NCBI GenBank assembly: GCA_025769875.1
Contig: JAGFNK010000036.1
Location: forward strand, 62,001-126,000
DNA length: 64,000 bases
Direction of reading: 5' to 3'
DNA from: Russula earlei
Lineage: Eukaryota; Basidiomycota; Agaricomycetes; Russulales; Russulaceae
Both the position numbers and the translations under genes were made by a program. The notes below the pieces were generated by a model. The model worked only from the letters and a program-made list of their open reading frames with translations. It did no database searches and was not told the DNA's origin. Below are positions 10,482 through 22,632 of the stretch, piece after piece. Position 1 is the stretch's first letter. The number at the start of each line of letters is the position of its first letter.

Positions 10482-12960
10482 GTCACATAAAACAAAGGGG
10501 TGAGAGAGAGGTATGGAGGTTGGGGGACTGCCGGTATGGGGCCGTAATGGACTGACACATGAGCATACACTGTACCGGGTGGAGCAGCCTTACCATACGG
10601 GCTGAGCACCTAAGCGCGGCCTGAGCTCTACGCCCTATGCTGGCTCCTGTTCCTCTGGTCCAAGGTTACATCCCCAGATTCTCTTGTGGAAAACGGTGCT
10701 CTCACACTTACACATGTTGTTCGCGGGCTGTAGGCGAGCGAGTTGGTCTCACAGGAGCATCACATTCAGCTTATCGCGATCCCGTTCTGCTGCTGGAACT
10801 GGCACGAGGGCAAGAGAACCAAATATCGACCAGTATCAGGGACCGGCTATGCATGATGATGCTGTCATATGAACCAAGTGGAGGACCAAGTGGAAGTGCG
10901 CCTGGGAAGATGTCTAGGCCTCGTATCTCACGTTTCGATCTGGACATCGTTTCTTCGGTTCGTTCGTGGCTCTTCCAACTCACAGGTGGTCGTCTACCGC
11001 CGGGTTCGATCTGATCAGGATCAGGCGTTTTAAGCTATGCAGAGATCGCGGGTTCACACAACCTTAAGGATGCGTGGTGCTGCCGTGGCTCATCACTTAG
11101 GATCTGTATGAACAGCACGCCCCGGCCTCCGATCGTGCATATGAATAATATCAAACTGGCCTTTGTCACGCCCGGATCCGAGCATCCCTTGATGGCATAT
11201 CACGTACCGCGTGAGATGTTTGTGCGAGAACCCCCCTCCCTCGGGAATAAATGATACAAATGCCATCACACGACCAAGTGGTGTCTGCCGGCATGCCCCA
11301 GCGCCCATCCGACCCATCGACGAGGACCTACGTTCAGCCGTTCGGGCCTGCCTTGGCCCAGTTACGGCATCCTGACGAGTTTTTTTTTCTTTCTTTTCAA
11401 CTAGGAAGTAGTAATCAGAAAGTGGGGAGCGGAACAACGTGTTTGGTTTTCTTTTTCGAACATGTCGCATGTTCGAAGTCCTGTAAAAAAAACGGGGGTG
11501 TGGCGCACCGCCAGCGGGGTCTACTGCTGAACTGATCAAGCGCACTTGTTTTCCCTCCCTCCAGGTATATTTGCGATGCGCTTGTGAATGATGAAGTCTA
11601 GATGGGTCTCATGGAACGCTGTCTGCGAATGGTACTGATCATGGTGGTTTAGAAGCTGGCACGGGCGATGCGTCTTGAGTCCCATTCGCGATGATATCAT
11701 GACCAACTAGCGCGGGAGGGCGTGAGGTCCCAGGCACCGTATTTGTCCTGACAGAAGAAAGGACCCCTTAACTGCCCAAGTTATCAAATCGTGGTCACAC
11801 GAGCGAAAAGCCACCAAGAACCGTTCTAGATCGGGATACATGCGTCGCGCCCGTTCAGCGAGAAATCCTCACGACGACCCCGGAGTCCTATGCCGCAGGG
11901 AAGCCTCGCATTGAACGTGAGGGTGGCACAAACGCGAGTCGGAAGAAAGTGGCGAGCTTCATTCCTCCATCGGGGAGAAAAGCGCACCGGCGTTTTCTTA
12001 TCAAGGATGCAGCAGGGAGGCGGCATTTGAGCGATGAAATTGTTAGCGTCAATCCAAGGCTCCGCTCATGTGACAATCGAGGCCGAGAGGCTTCTGATGG
12101 CGATGGCAGACTGCTCTTGTCAACTGGTCTGTCTCCATCGGGTCGGACAGCATTTACGGTAAATGGCCATGGCCATGCCGGTCCATGCGGCGCAGCTCAG
12201 TGGCATGTCACTAACACCATTTCTAGGGTGTAGTGAGACACGGCCGAGACTCGGAGGGGTAAACACTAGCATGATTGCGCTGCCCCACACAAATTTCCGA
12301 TGGCGGCGCAGGGCAGGCAGTGTAACTGTAACCCTTTATCGAACCAGAATTTTCGCATCGGTCTAGGAAAATTCTTCGAGCTCATCATTGGACCTTGGTG
12401 TTCGTCCCGAAGGACTCGGACGCGCGAGACTGATGACACCCCCAAGAATGGTTTTACGCCAGGAACCATAACGGCCTCTTCGTCGACACCACACTTGTGA
12501 TGCTACCTCTATGCTGTAGCTAGATGGCAGTGGCTATCTGGCTGGCCTCTGTTCTTCATGTGTGGCAAGCCTCTGCCAAGGCTATTGTACCTCGAACAAC
12601 TTCTGAGAGTTTGGGCGAATTTCTTTCCGGTAATGGAGGTATAATAGAAGCAGGCAGCCTAGAGGGCTCGAAGAGGTCCGAGGTGTAGAATCTGCACGGG
12701 CGAGAGGGACGCCTCGGAAGGAAGCCAAGCTCGATGGTATGAATTCAGCTTTCTAGATGAAAGCATGACTACAAACTTGTTGTCTCTCAGATACGCTCGA
12801 AGTCACTAAAACATACGCAACTCGCAGACAAGATGGAACCCAGAGAAAAGTATAACAAAACGCTAGAACATGTCATCTACATCATCGGTGTTCAACGCCG
12901 CTTTCGCCGCTTTCGGCATATTTCTCGCTTTCACGTGTCTCCTCCAAGCGAACGCCATTG
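10482..12960. other. Gene-poor stretch of about 2.5 kb
   Basis: Open frames up to about 150 codons occur on both strands, but none reads like a conserved protein and no series of them joins through plausible introns. CpG is not depleted, unlike in the transposon cluster, and I see no terminal repeats. It may hold the 3' untranslated regions of MED21 and of the helicase gene, a noncoding RNA, or a fast-evolving gene that I cannot recognise. Confidence 0.45.
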
Positions 12961-15900
12961 CTATGTCAATAGCAAGCTCCTCCTTTGCCCCGGGTATCTC
13001 ATCGACAGTGGCGCTAACATTAATGCGTAGACTTCCAACTGTTTGACGTCTTTTTGTTGGTGGAAATCTGATTGAGCCCTGAGACGGATTTGAAGACCCT
13101 TGATGCGCTTCATCCTGCCACTAGAGTCATCCCCGGCATCAGTGGCCACAGATAGATCTGCCGAGCCATCGATCCACATACGTTAGGTAGGTTTGTCGTT
13201 CCATTAGTGCCTCGATCTCTTGGTGCTTCTTGCTTGAACGCGACTGCTGTTTCACCTTCGTCTTTTCTTCAATCGCTTTCGACCATGCATAGTCAAGACA
13301 AGTGAGTAGATGAGGAAGGGCTCCTAAGAAAATTGGTCGATAGAGTGAATGCTCAGGCCATTCGATGGAGTCGGCCACTCGCGCAAAGTCTTCAAACTGT
13401 TGCTTTCGAATCCTTGATAGTCCCGGATTAGCAATTCGGAGGGCGCGGTTAGTGAGAAGTCGGCGGTAGCACGATTGCAACGTCTTCGCAGCAGAATTCC
13501 GTTCAGCAAGAACCTCTTCCGACATTTCTCTGAAATTGGTCCCGATTGGCTCAATAATTGCCGCAACATCGGTTGCTTCGTGCGATTCCGTCTCTTCCTC
13601 TTCTGCAGCTGACTGAAATGAGGTATCCTCATTCGTCTCATCGGTAGCGCCTTCGACAGATGGTCCTGCCCCTCCTTCTGCGGCTGGTTGACTTTTATGA
13701 CCCTCATTTGCCTTACCGATCGTGCTTGCAATCGAGGTTCCTGCGCCTTCCTTAGCACCTAACTGGGTTGTCTCGTCCTCATTCGCATCCTTAATAGCGT
13801 CTCCTACCGAACGTCCTGGGTCCTTCTGTAAGGGTGCGAGTGCATGACTTGGTATGAATGGTGCTGCTGTGGGGTTCAGCATAGACGCAGGAACAGCAGC
13901 CGCGGTGAGTTGTCTACGAATGTCGTCGACGTCCTTGAACTTAACAAGGCGAACCCCACGGAAAGTGCGGGGAGTGTTCTTGCTTTCGTCAACTAGAAGT
14001 ATTATCTCATCGAGAGGTGTTCGGGGGATCGACGACGTTACTGCGGCAGCAATCTGCCGCCACTCTTGTGCGTAGACGTATCTAAACTGTCTTGAGCTAT
14101 GTTTCTTATGACCGAAAGGGTTCACACCAACTGGCTGTAAAGGGAAGAGAACATCCTTGCGGGGTCTCTTCGGCGAAGAGATGTGATCGATTCAAGGATA
14201 AGATCTTTTATGGGTTCACTTCCGATATTGAATCCTACTGATATCTGCTGTGGGCAACGCCGTTGAGTTGCATTAAAGGACAATAAGCTCACATAAGCAG
14301 ATGGTCCGACATCTGAGATCGGTGTATCGTGTCAGCGGGGTCTGTTCAAGACTGCTCATGGTCACGAGTACATACAACCTCGCCAGGGCAGCATTTCTGA
14401 CCCGAAGTTGAACAGATTGAAGTGACTTATTCTGGTGGAGGAGGTGGTCTAATCCTGTTGAGCAACTAGTGGAGCCTTTGTACAATTAACTTACCAGCGT
14501 CAGCACCACTATAAACGCGCTCCAAGAGGCCTTGGAAAGCCTTCGTCATTTCCCAAACCAAGTGACGGTTGGCATCCTTATTTTGTACCCTATGAAGTTT
14601 TTGGGTATGTATATTGTCAAGGATCCAGCTTCGCGGGAGGGTAACTCCATGGATTGAATTTGACCTCTTGAATGCAGTCGCCATGATAAACGAACCTGCG
14701 ACGACCTCCAGGAGTCGACATAACGTAGTGACTTCAATTGGAACTTTGTTACTGAGAATGTGGCTAGAAAAAAAAGTTTCATTCCTCGAGGCTGAGAACC
14801 GGACTAGAGAGGCTGGGATGACCTACAGTGTAAACGTTGCACCATTGTGAACGCTCCTAAATCCCTGTCCACGCAAGAAGTCGACTAGTTCTGCAAGGAC
14901 ATACCCGTCCTTTGTATCGCGCATAAAGTAGGCCGGGCAAGGCCGCCCACGTAAACATGTACTGACGTGGTCGACGAGTGCTCTATTGTCAAAGAACGAA
15001 CCCAGGTCCGCCAAACTCAAAAAGGTTGACAAAAACCTCTCCTGAAATAGATCAAGGATGCTGAGCGTAGGCCAAATCCAAAAAACTTTCAGCAAGTCAA
15101 ATGCACGTGACATATGTCGGTTGGCTTGGGGAATGACATTCGTCAAGGATCCAAACGCAGGATGAGCTGGGTTAATGACATCGTAAAGACGTTCAAACCA
15201 CCAGTAACTTCAGAGTAGTGAGTGAGTAGAGAGACTAGATCGATAGCAAAGGATCGAACCGGCGTATATCATTCCTCTGTGTGCTTAAGAACTGAAGGGA
15301 GTGCAAGATGGAAATTTGCAACAAATGAAATTGTAGGCGCCTTTCAAACCACGTGTGATTGAGTTCGTGTTGCCACTGGCACGGTGTGCGGTCACAGCGC
15401 CCGGAAACATAGGCTTCACATGGATCAAATACGCGGACGGACAGGGAGCTATTACAGTAAACCTCGAGCTTTTCCCTCACTCGTTGGCGGAGCGTAGATT
15501 GATATAGATTGTAAAAGGACCTCACTTCCACCACAGCATCTTCGTTCAACGAATGTTGTATTTGAGATATTTTGAATTCGCCGTGAAGAAGTGAATTGCG
15601 AGAAAGGCATACACGGCCTCCAGAATGTAGCGTGAACGAGAAAAGCTTTTGAATTCGTGGCTTGGACCATGGTTCCGGATCAAGCAGGAACTGCTGGACA
15701 AGTTCTGCGTACTCGCAAAGGGCCATTGTCTTGTCTAGAATTTCAGTGTGGGAGCCAGTAATGACGAACTGCCTTTTCATATCTCGAAAGTAGTGATCGA
15801 AGCAGAGGAGTGCAGCAGCGGTGTTTTCGCCCCGTAGAAAAATGGTTCTACCAAGATTCATTAATGCTGCATCTGCTTTGTAGATTAATGAGAACATTCG

Positions 15901-18900
15901 GAGCTGTATAAATCAGCCAAAGGCTACACTTATGAAAGGAGAGATCCGACCTCGAGCTTGATCCTTTCCTCGAGGACAGATAGTTCGAACTGGTCGATTA
16001 GTCGCATCATTCTTTTAAGGTTTGCCTGAGACTCGTTGTCAAGCTCAACTGGAAGTACGCCGAACGAGAGTATGTTCCAAAGAGCGTCTAACAAACTCTG
16101 GGAGGCCCGCTGATTTGATTCCTTTGAAGACTTATCCTTGAGGAGGACCTCAACGGCGTTGAGCATCCTATTCTCTCGAATGTGGAGGTCTGCAGCCTCA
16201 GCAAACCGGCCCTGTTCTACGAGAATTTCAACTTCGGCGATGTCAAGGTCACAATTCCTGACGAACTCCAGCTCTTCTTCAATGTTGGAGAACAGATGCC
16301 ACGCATTTCTATACACTGTCGTGAGTGGTAGTAAGGGGAGGACGCGATTAAAGGGCACACTGGAAATCGCCTCGTTGAAGATAGAAATATCTTGCGACAT
16401 CCGTAAGCTTACCCGTAACTGAAGGGTCCATTTCTTCGCCGTGATTTATTATGACGGAGACCATATTGTCAAATATGCCTGCGTGACGATAATGCTGAGC
16501 CGCCTCTGTGAATAGCGAAGCTTTCTCAAAAGCCTGTGCAGCTCGCAAGTGGTCTTCCGAGACTAGAAATGCCTCGGCTGCGATACGGCAGTATTCTCTT
16601 CGTTCACGGAGGATGGTTGCCTCTTCAGCCGAAGTCAAAAATGCCTCAGCAACCTTGATATAAGCCAGGCCTCGTTCACTGTCTGCTGGGCGACCGCGTA
16701 TAGGAATCCCGCGAGCCTGTTCACGAAGATGATATGCATACGCAATTGCTTTTTCGCGAGGCATCCCAGCGCGCTCGTAACTGTGTATGGCTTGGAAATA
16801 CCTCTTGTGCGAGAATAATGTCCTCGCCATTGTGGCCCATTCTTCGGGGGAAGAAGAGACGGCAAATTGAGGTACATCCGTACCTGGAGTGCAATTTTGC
16901 ACGAGATTTCCAGAAGACCAGTACATCTGAACAATTTTAGCGAGATGCACAGGTTGTCACATCAGATGAGTGTTGAGCCATACCCGTATTGGTTCCGCTG
17001 TTTCAGAGCGATCGACGATCCAGAGATTCTTTCTGGCCCTCGTGATGGCAACATAGAGACACTTCAGCTGTTCAGGATATGAGGGGCATTGACGGAGGTA
17101 GTTCTGCAATAATCTGGCGCACCTCGGCACAGACACCAGCGTGGCGATTCTCGTCAAAGGTTGGGGCGGGGATTTTCTCACTCTGGGCTCTGTCAATTGC
17201 GTGGAGGACGACGCGCCACTGGGCGACATCGACAGAAGAGTCCTCAAAGAAGTTATAGAGGAGAACCTGGATGAAGTGTTCATCTCGGACAACCTTGCTA
17301 AGACGATAACCTACATCGTTAAATTCTAAACCTTTGCTCTCGTAAGGAGTCCTATAGGAGGCAGTTGGCATTTCAATGAATGAACCGAAGAAGAGTCAAC
17401 TCACATGATTAGACCAACATCGCCGACTTGGCCCTTCAACTTATCCCTGGCGGTGTCATTCCGCACCAATATGCATTGGTTCGCTCCGAACTCGATGTGA
17501 TGTCCGCTATCGAAGTAATTGGGATGAATGCCCCAGTGAAGCAACAAAGTACACTAACACTGTGCCGAAAAGGAACGATTCGTATCGAACATTGTCCTGA
17601 TCCCAACCGCTGAGAAAAACGGGCTTGAATCCATCGATAATTCCTTTCTCTTCCGGTAATATATCGATCGCGTAGGGCCAGAATCTACTGATGAGCACAA
17701 TAATTGAGTGAGCGCACCTCACTATCCCACCATGCGAACGGAAGTTTGTGACAAGTTGAAATGACTTCGGCGGATGAGCTGCGATCATTCGAGCAGATTG
17801 CTGATTCAAATATTTCTACGATATCAAAACCTATTTCAGGGTGAATGATTTAGACGTGATGAATAGGACTCGCCTCGTTCCGATGTAAAAACGCCTTCAG
17901 GTCGTCGAAACGGAAGGAACTACCAACAGAGATTGTCTGCGCTGTATCTCCAGCCCAAAATTGACCGTCTGGGTTGCGACAAATGGCTCGCAGGACTAAA
18001 GGAAGATTAATTTCTACCGATGAGGATTACAACCAAGGTGTTCCTACCCTTTACATCAATGAGCATGTTGTCTTGAACTTCGTCAACATATCTGTTTTGA
18101 GAAAGTGTGAGCTCCGGACCTCACGTTCTCAGGGATACGCGGACAGGAAGTCAATCCTTTGACCTTTCATACCATCCTGCGTCATGCTGCAGAGAATCGC
18201 GTGTGTTCTAGAGACCATTTCAGAGGATGAGGAAATTGTATAGTGGGGGGTGCTTACCGGTCTGCGGCATCATATTCTCTCCGGTCGCGCTTCATCTTTT
18301 GATATATTTCAAACAGAGCATATATTTCCTTGCGCTTGCTGGCAAAAGTAGCTTGCGTTCGTGCGCTGAGATTCAAATATGTTCCATAATCGAGAAAATG
18401 TTCCCCCAAATCAAGGGTCATTTCGGAACCTTTGATGACCCCTAGAAGAAAACGATCAATGAACTGGCGGCTGGAATAGTATAGTGTCATATTCACCCAT
18501 GAACTCGCTGAATACGAGCGAAGCATCTGGAAAAAAAAAGGAAATTCGAAAGAATTCGAGAAATGGATAGATGCAGCAGACCTAGACCTTTAGTGAGAGA
18601 TTGCGGAAAATGTCCCCAGTACTCTGCTCGAAACAGGTCGAATGATATGAAAGATTTGCGTCTCTGGAGCATGTATTCGTTAGACACCACTTGATGATCG
18701 ACACACAGGCCCTCATCAGGGGCGATGCTTAGAGGGTGGCTTGTATCTGCTTCAATCATGGCAGACAGCTGAATAGATGGTCGTCAATGCAAGAATATGT
18801 CGAGAGGTGAGGGATATCACACCTTGTCGAACGTGATGAATATAGGGAAGTGAGAGTCCTGGAGTTCGCTAAATCTCGGAGGGAGGTTCTCACGCCAATT

Positions 18901-21359
18901 GAGGGCCTCGTCTTGGTCAACTAATCCCGCTTCTTCTTTATTCCTTTGTCTTTTGAGGAGGTCAAGGATTCCGCTCTGAGAATTCGATGCAAGTACAAGT
19001 GACTGAAGGAGCTTGATAAAATACTCCTCGACTTTGTCGGCGAGCATTCTTGACTGAGTGACGAATAGCTGGCGTGGGCGCTCGGGTCGAAGGTCACGGT
19101 TTTGCTGCCAAGAATTCTCGATGCCCAACATTTTAAGAAGCATAGTCGTGGTCTTCCTATTCATCAATCAAGATCCTGAGGTGGGGGATTCAATAATTCA
19201 TACCCAGTACCACTACGCCCTTGGACGAAACATGAATAACTGTGTTCGATAATCTCTTGCTCATGAGGACTTCAGAATGGTCATGTAAGCGCGCTTCTTT
19301 GGAATCTAGCCACGCGGCTTACGATACTTGAAACACATGAACGACCTCTTGGCCCGCAAGGATACCTGCCAAGATATAGTTGAGAAGCCCATCACAAAAA
19401 CAGCGGTCATACTTGTGAGCAACGCCTAATATCGTACCGATCGTAAGTAGCGTTGTCCGCCAGAGTCAGTGAGAAGAACCTACTTGCGAAAACGCAACAA
19501 ACTTTTCAAGTCTATGATCTGTCAGCTATCATCATGCCAATTATTTCTGGAGTAGGCTAACACAAGTATTTCATGGAGCTTCATGACCGAAATCAGAAAG
19601 AGGTGATCAGGATTTACGTGTGACGAACCTCTTCGAGTACCTTATCACTGGCGATAGGAACCTCGTCGGGGATCGTCTTGAGATCGGCAGGACACGCTGC
19701 AGGGAATGAAGCTGGAGGTATGACTTTGTCACCTTTATGGACAGGATTGGCTCGGAATGTGCAACTGCTTTCGGTGAATCGGGTAGTGTAACGTTCCTGT
19801 CTAGGAAGCGTACCGTCTTTGGTACTCCTTTCCCTTGCGGGAGAGTTGATAACCCATAGAATCCCACAGGCGTTTACCGAGTTGAGCATGTGTGTATATT
19901 CCAAACACCTTGATAACTGCGTGTAATTGAGCGCATTTACGCTGGTTAACTTAGTGGGCCGTACCTTGACACTCGACCTATAGTAGTAGAATACTTGGGT
20001 CAGAAACGTGCGCCGAGACAGAAGGTACGGACTTGACACCCAAAGTCTTGGATGCAGTCAACTTGATACTATACTTAATAAGGTAGGGATATGCAAGACG
20101 TAAATCTACACCCACGACGAGACGTGAATCGCGAGTCATTTTCGCCTCAAAGACCGGGATTGGTATATTGGGACCAGTCAAACGCTTTTGGTTGTCGTCA
20201 GAGAAATGGCCGTTCGAGAGTTCTCTACGGGAATGCCACATTAGACAACGCGTAAAGATCGGCCACAAAGGACAAAGAGGTACTTGATTTTCTTGACCGT
20301 AATGCGGAAAAGGTTCATATCCTTCTTCCTTGTCTCGCGAAGATTGCGGTTTGCCCTCCCCGAGATCAAAATGCGCCATTGGCCGAACCCTTCGGCGTTG
20401 TCGAAATATAGAGCTGCCTTCATTGGTTGAACGTGAGGGTAAGCAGCGGGGACCTCTTCTGACGTCTCAGCGACTTGCTCAACTGAGTTGGCAAGAGGTG
20501 TGTCTCTGTCTTTGACAGTTGCTTCGACGGCGGTAGTGGGAATATAGTTTCTTTTCAACGCATCGGCGAGGGATTCCAGGCGGAAAATGTTGAGATATGA
20601 CTATGAGAAGTTAGTTAATGGATTGGAGAGTAGGGCGCGATGATCATCACCGTAAGTATTTCCTTTTGCTTCATCAAAATTTCTAGCGCCATCTCGTTCG
20701 CTTCGTGGCGTGAAGCAGGTAACTCGAGATGGAGTGCCCGGAACGGTGTCACGTCGATAGCCTTGGGCGCCTTTCGGGTTCGTTTGGCGTATTTTCTTGC
20801 CTTCTGAGAGGCGTTCGACGGGACCTCCTCGACGTCCGAGAAGAAGGTCTGAGCGATGCTGGGAAGAGCATGGAGAACCGTGTTCGAAAGGACTACGTAT
20901 TGGTGAGACGAGTCCAATTCCTGAGGGCGATCATCCTCATTCGGGTAATGGAAGAATAAGAGCGATACAGAAATGGTAGAAATGAGCCTGGCACAGAGAC
21001 ATGTCGAATAATAGCTGTCTAGGTTGCGTGGAAATGCTTCATCGATCCATTTCAATACGAAGTTGAACCTATCTTGAGACAGGGCTAACGACATACGACG
21101 GGGACGTATGATCAAGTTGCGCATGGGAGTAAATGTGCAGCTTACATGACAAGAGGAATTCCAAGGATCCCCGCTGCTTCAAAGCAACTTGGAGGACAAA
21201 CGTGAAGGTGTTTGGCTGAACAAACCGTTGAGTTGACTCAATTGCCATAACGATAGCGTCATCGTCAAGATCCTTCAATTGTTCCGGCTGAAACAGCGCC
21301 AAATTGAGGATGTCCTTCGGAATAGATAACTGCTGGTGCTGTATGTTAGAACGACTCAT
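12961..21359 (-). CDS. TRANK1-like superfamily 1 helicase with TPR-like repeats (left paralogue)
   Basis: Large fungal relative of TRANK1 and UvrD-type SF1 helicases; biological role unknown. It starts at an ATG (21359), MSRSNIQHQQLSIPKDILNL. N-terminal helical exons are followed by ALYFDNAEGFGQWRILIS. Walker A is split by an intron: GRSGTG (19220-19204) joined to KTTTMLLKML (from 19156). Next come PRQLFVTQSRMLADKVEEYF, FPIFITFDK, the Walker B-like DEVQD (18084-18070), WAGDTAQTISVGSSFRFDDL, NFRSHGGIVRCAHS (motif IV region), ESKGLEFNDV (motif V) and LYVAITRARKNLWIVD (motif VI). About 1,000 residues of TPR-like helical repeats follow (17,000-14,300), then an IQ-like segment AAKTLQSCYRRLL. About 20 introns are implied. 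The last intron (13181-13121) joins into a final exon ending at 12961; reading through it instead gives a stop at 13139. No break was seen in the helicase core. Confidence 0.8.
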
Positions 21360-22632
21360 GCGATCAGTAGTGAAAGTGCGCTTGAAGGGGACAACAGAGG
21401 GAGAAACGGCTTGCGTTCTGTAGGGGTGGTGGATGGGTGGCTAAGAAGGACGTCATTCATAGTTCACATCATCTCAAAGCCTCGTGGCAGGACCTGAGTG
21501 AGAACTTCGACTGGTGACAATTGTCAGGGGTGTAGGGCACGACGGGTTTCAAAACGCTCTGAGGCACATGAGCCCTAACATTTGAGTGCGGAAGAAACGA
21601 TATGAAAAAATCGGAACAGTTGGTCACTTTGTGGCCACCACGGAACTGAAGTACTTACTCAGTGGCGTGCACGTCCACGTCGCCGTCGGTTCTTGAAGTG
21701 CTACGGAATTACATATCTATAAACGACTCGATGGGACAGTGCCTTTCAAAGTGCTTCCAAAGTCCAAACGTCTAAGATCGATAACTCTATCCCACAGCAT
21801 CGCATGTCCCAAGCCGCGTTTGAGCTTGAGACAGCCTCGAGCGGAGAAGAAGGTCTACGAACTGCCCTGATGAGAGGAGATGCATCCGTAGATGATTGAG
21901 TTGGTTTCGGGTTTCTGTCGTGTCCGGTTCAGCGTGCAATCGCTGTCTCATGCTGTAGTGACCGGCGCCTCCTCCAGTACGAGTATCGCGATTAGGACAC
22001 CCATTTCGTTTATCTCGATGACAGGCTGAGAGACATCGTGGGGTTGCTCAATTTCACAATACCCGCAACAAGAGCGAGCTGTTAGTAACATGCAGTCTTG
22101 CCAATCGCATTATGTAGACAAGGACAAGTTTACCCCTCATCATGCGCACTTGTCTACGAGCACTTGTGGGGCGTTTATAGAATTCAAATAGCGTATAGCA
22201 GCGGCCAGAATTCAAACCGCAAATGTGATCGTTGAATCATATAGCTTGAAAGGGATTCCCAAAAAAAAAGGATGCGGGCGCTCATTTCCTGGCTCAGCAC
22301 CTCACTGCCAACAGTGCTATCCTGGCTGTGGATGGTGGGACGACCACTGCAGGCAAATTTCGTCATACCCAGCGTATCACCTCGAAATCGGCCTCAGAAA
22401 TAGTATCCCTAATTTCAGTACTTACAAGTAGCTCTGCACACGGCCCAGGCAGCGTTGCCAACCTCAACCCGACAACCTTCCATCCAACCAATGTGTGAAT
22501 GCCATGAACCCATGTCTAAGGCCGTGCCTATAATCCTGACAACATCTTCGACTTTCGACAGGTCAGTGTGGCCTGGCGATAGCTTAGGCCGGGGCAATGA
22601 TAAGCGAACAACCCTTGCCTCCCTGCCTCACT
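21360..22632. other. Intergenic, no supported gene
   Basis: This 1.3-kb gap lies upstream of the left helicase paralogue and downstream of ARP5. It presumably carries the helicase promoter and the ARP5 3' untranslated region. Open frames are short and have no recognisable content. CpG content is normal for the gene-bearing part of the window. Confidence 0.45.

Noticed and set aside
12870..13046. Plus-strand 58-codon frame with a signal-peptide-like hydrophobic start (MSSTSSVFNAAFAAF)
   Set aside because: It lies antisense to, and partly overlaps, the last exon of the left helicase gene. Its hydrophobicity can be an antisense effect, and no promoter or further exon supports it.
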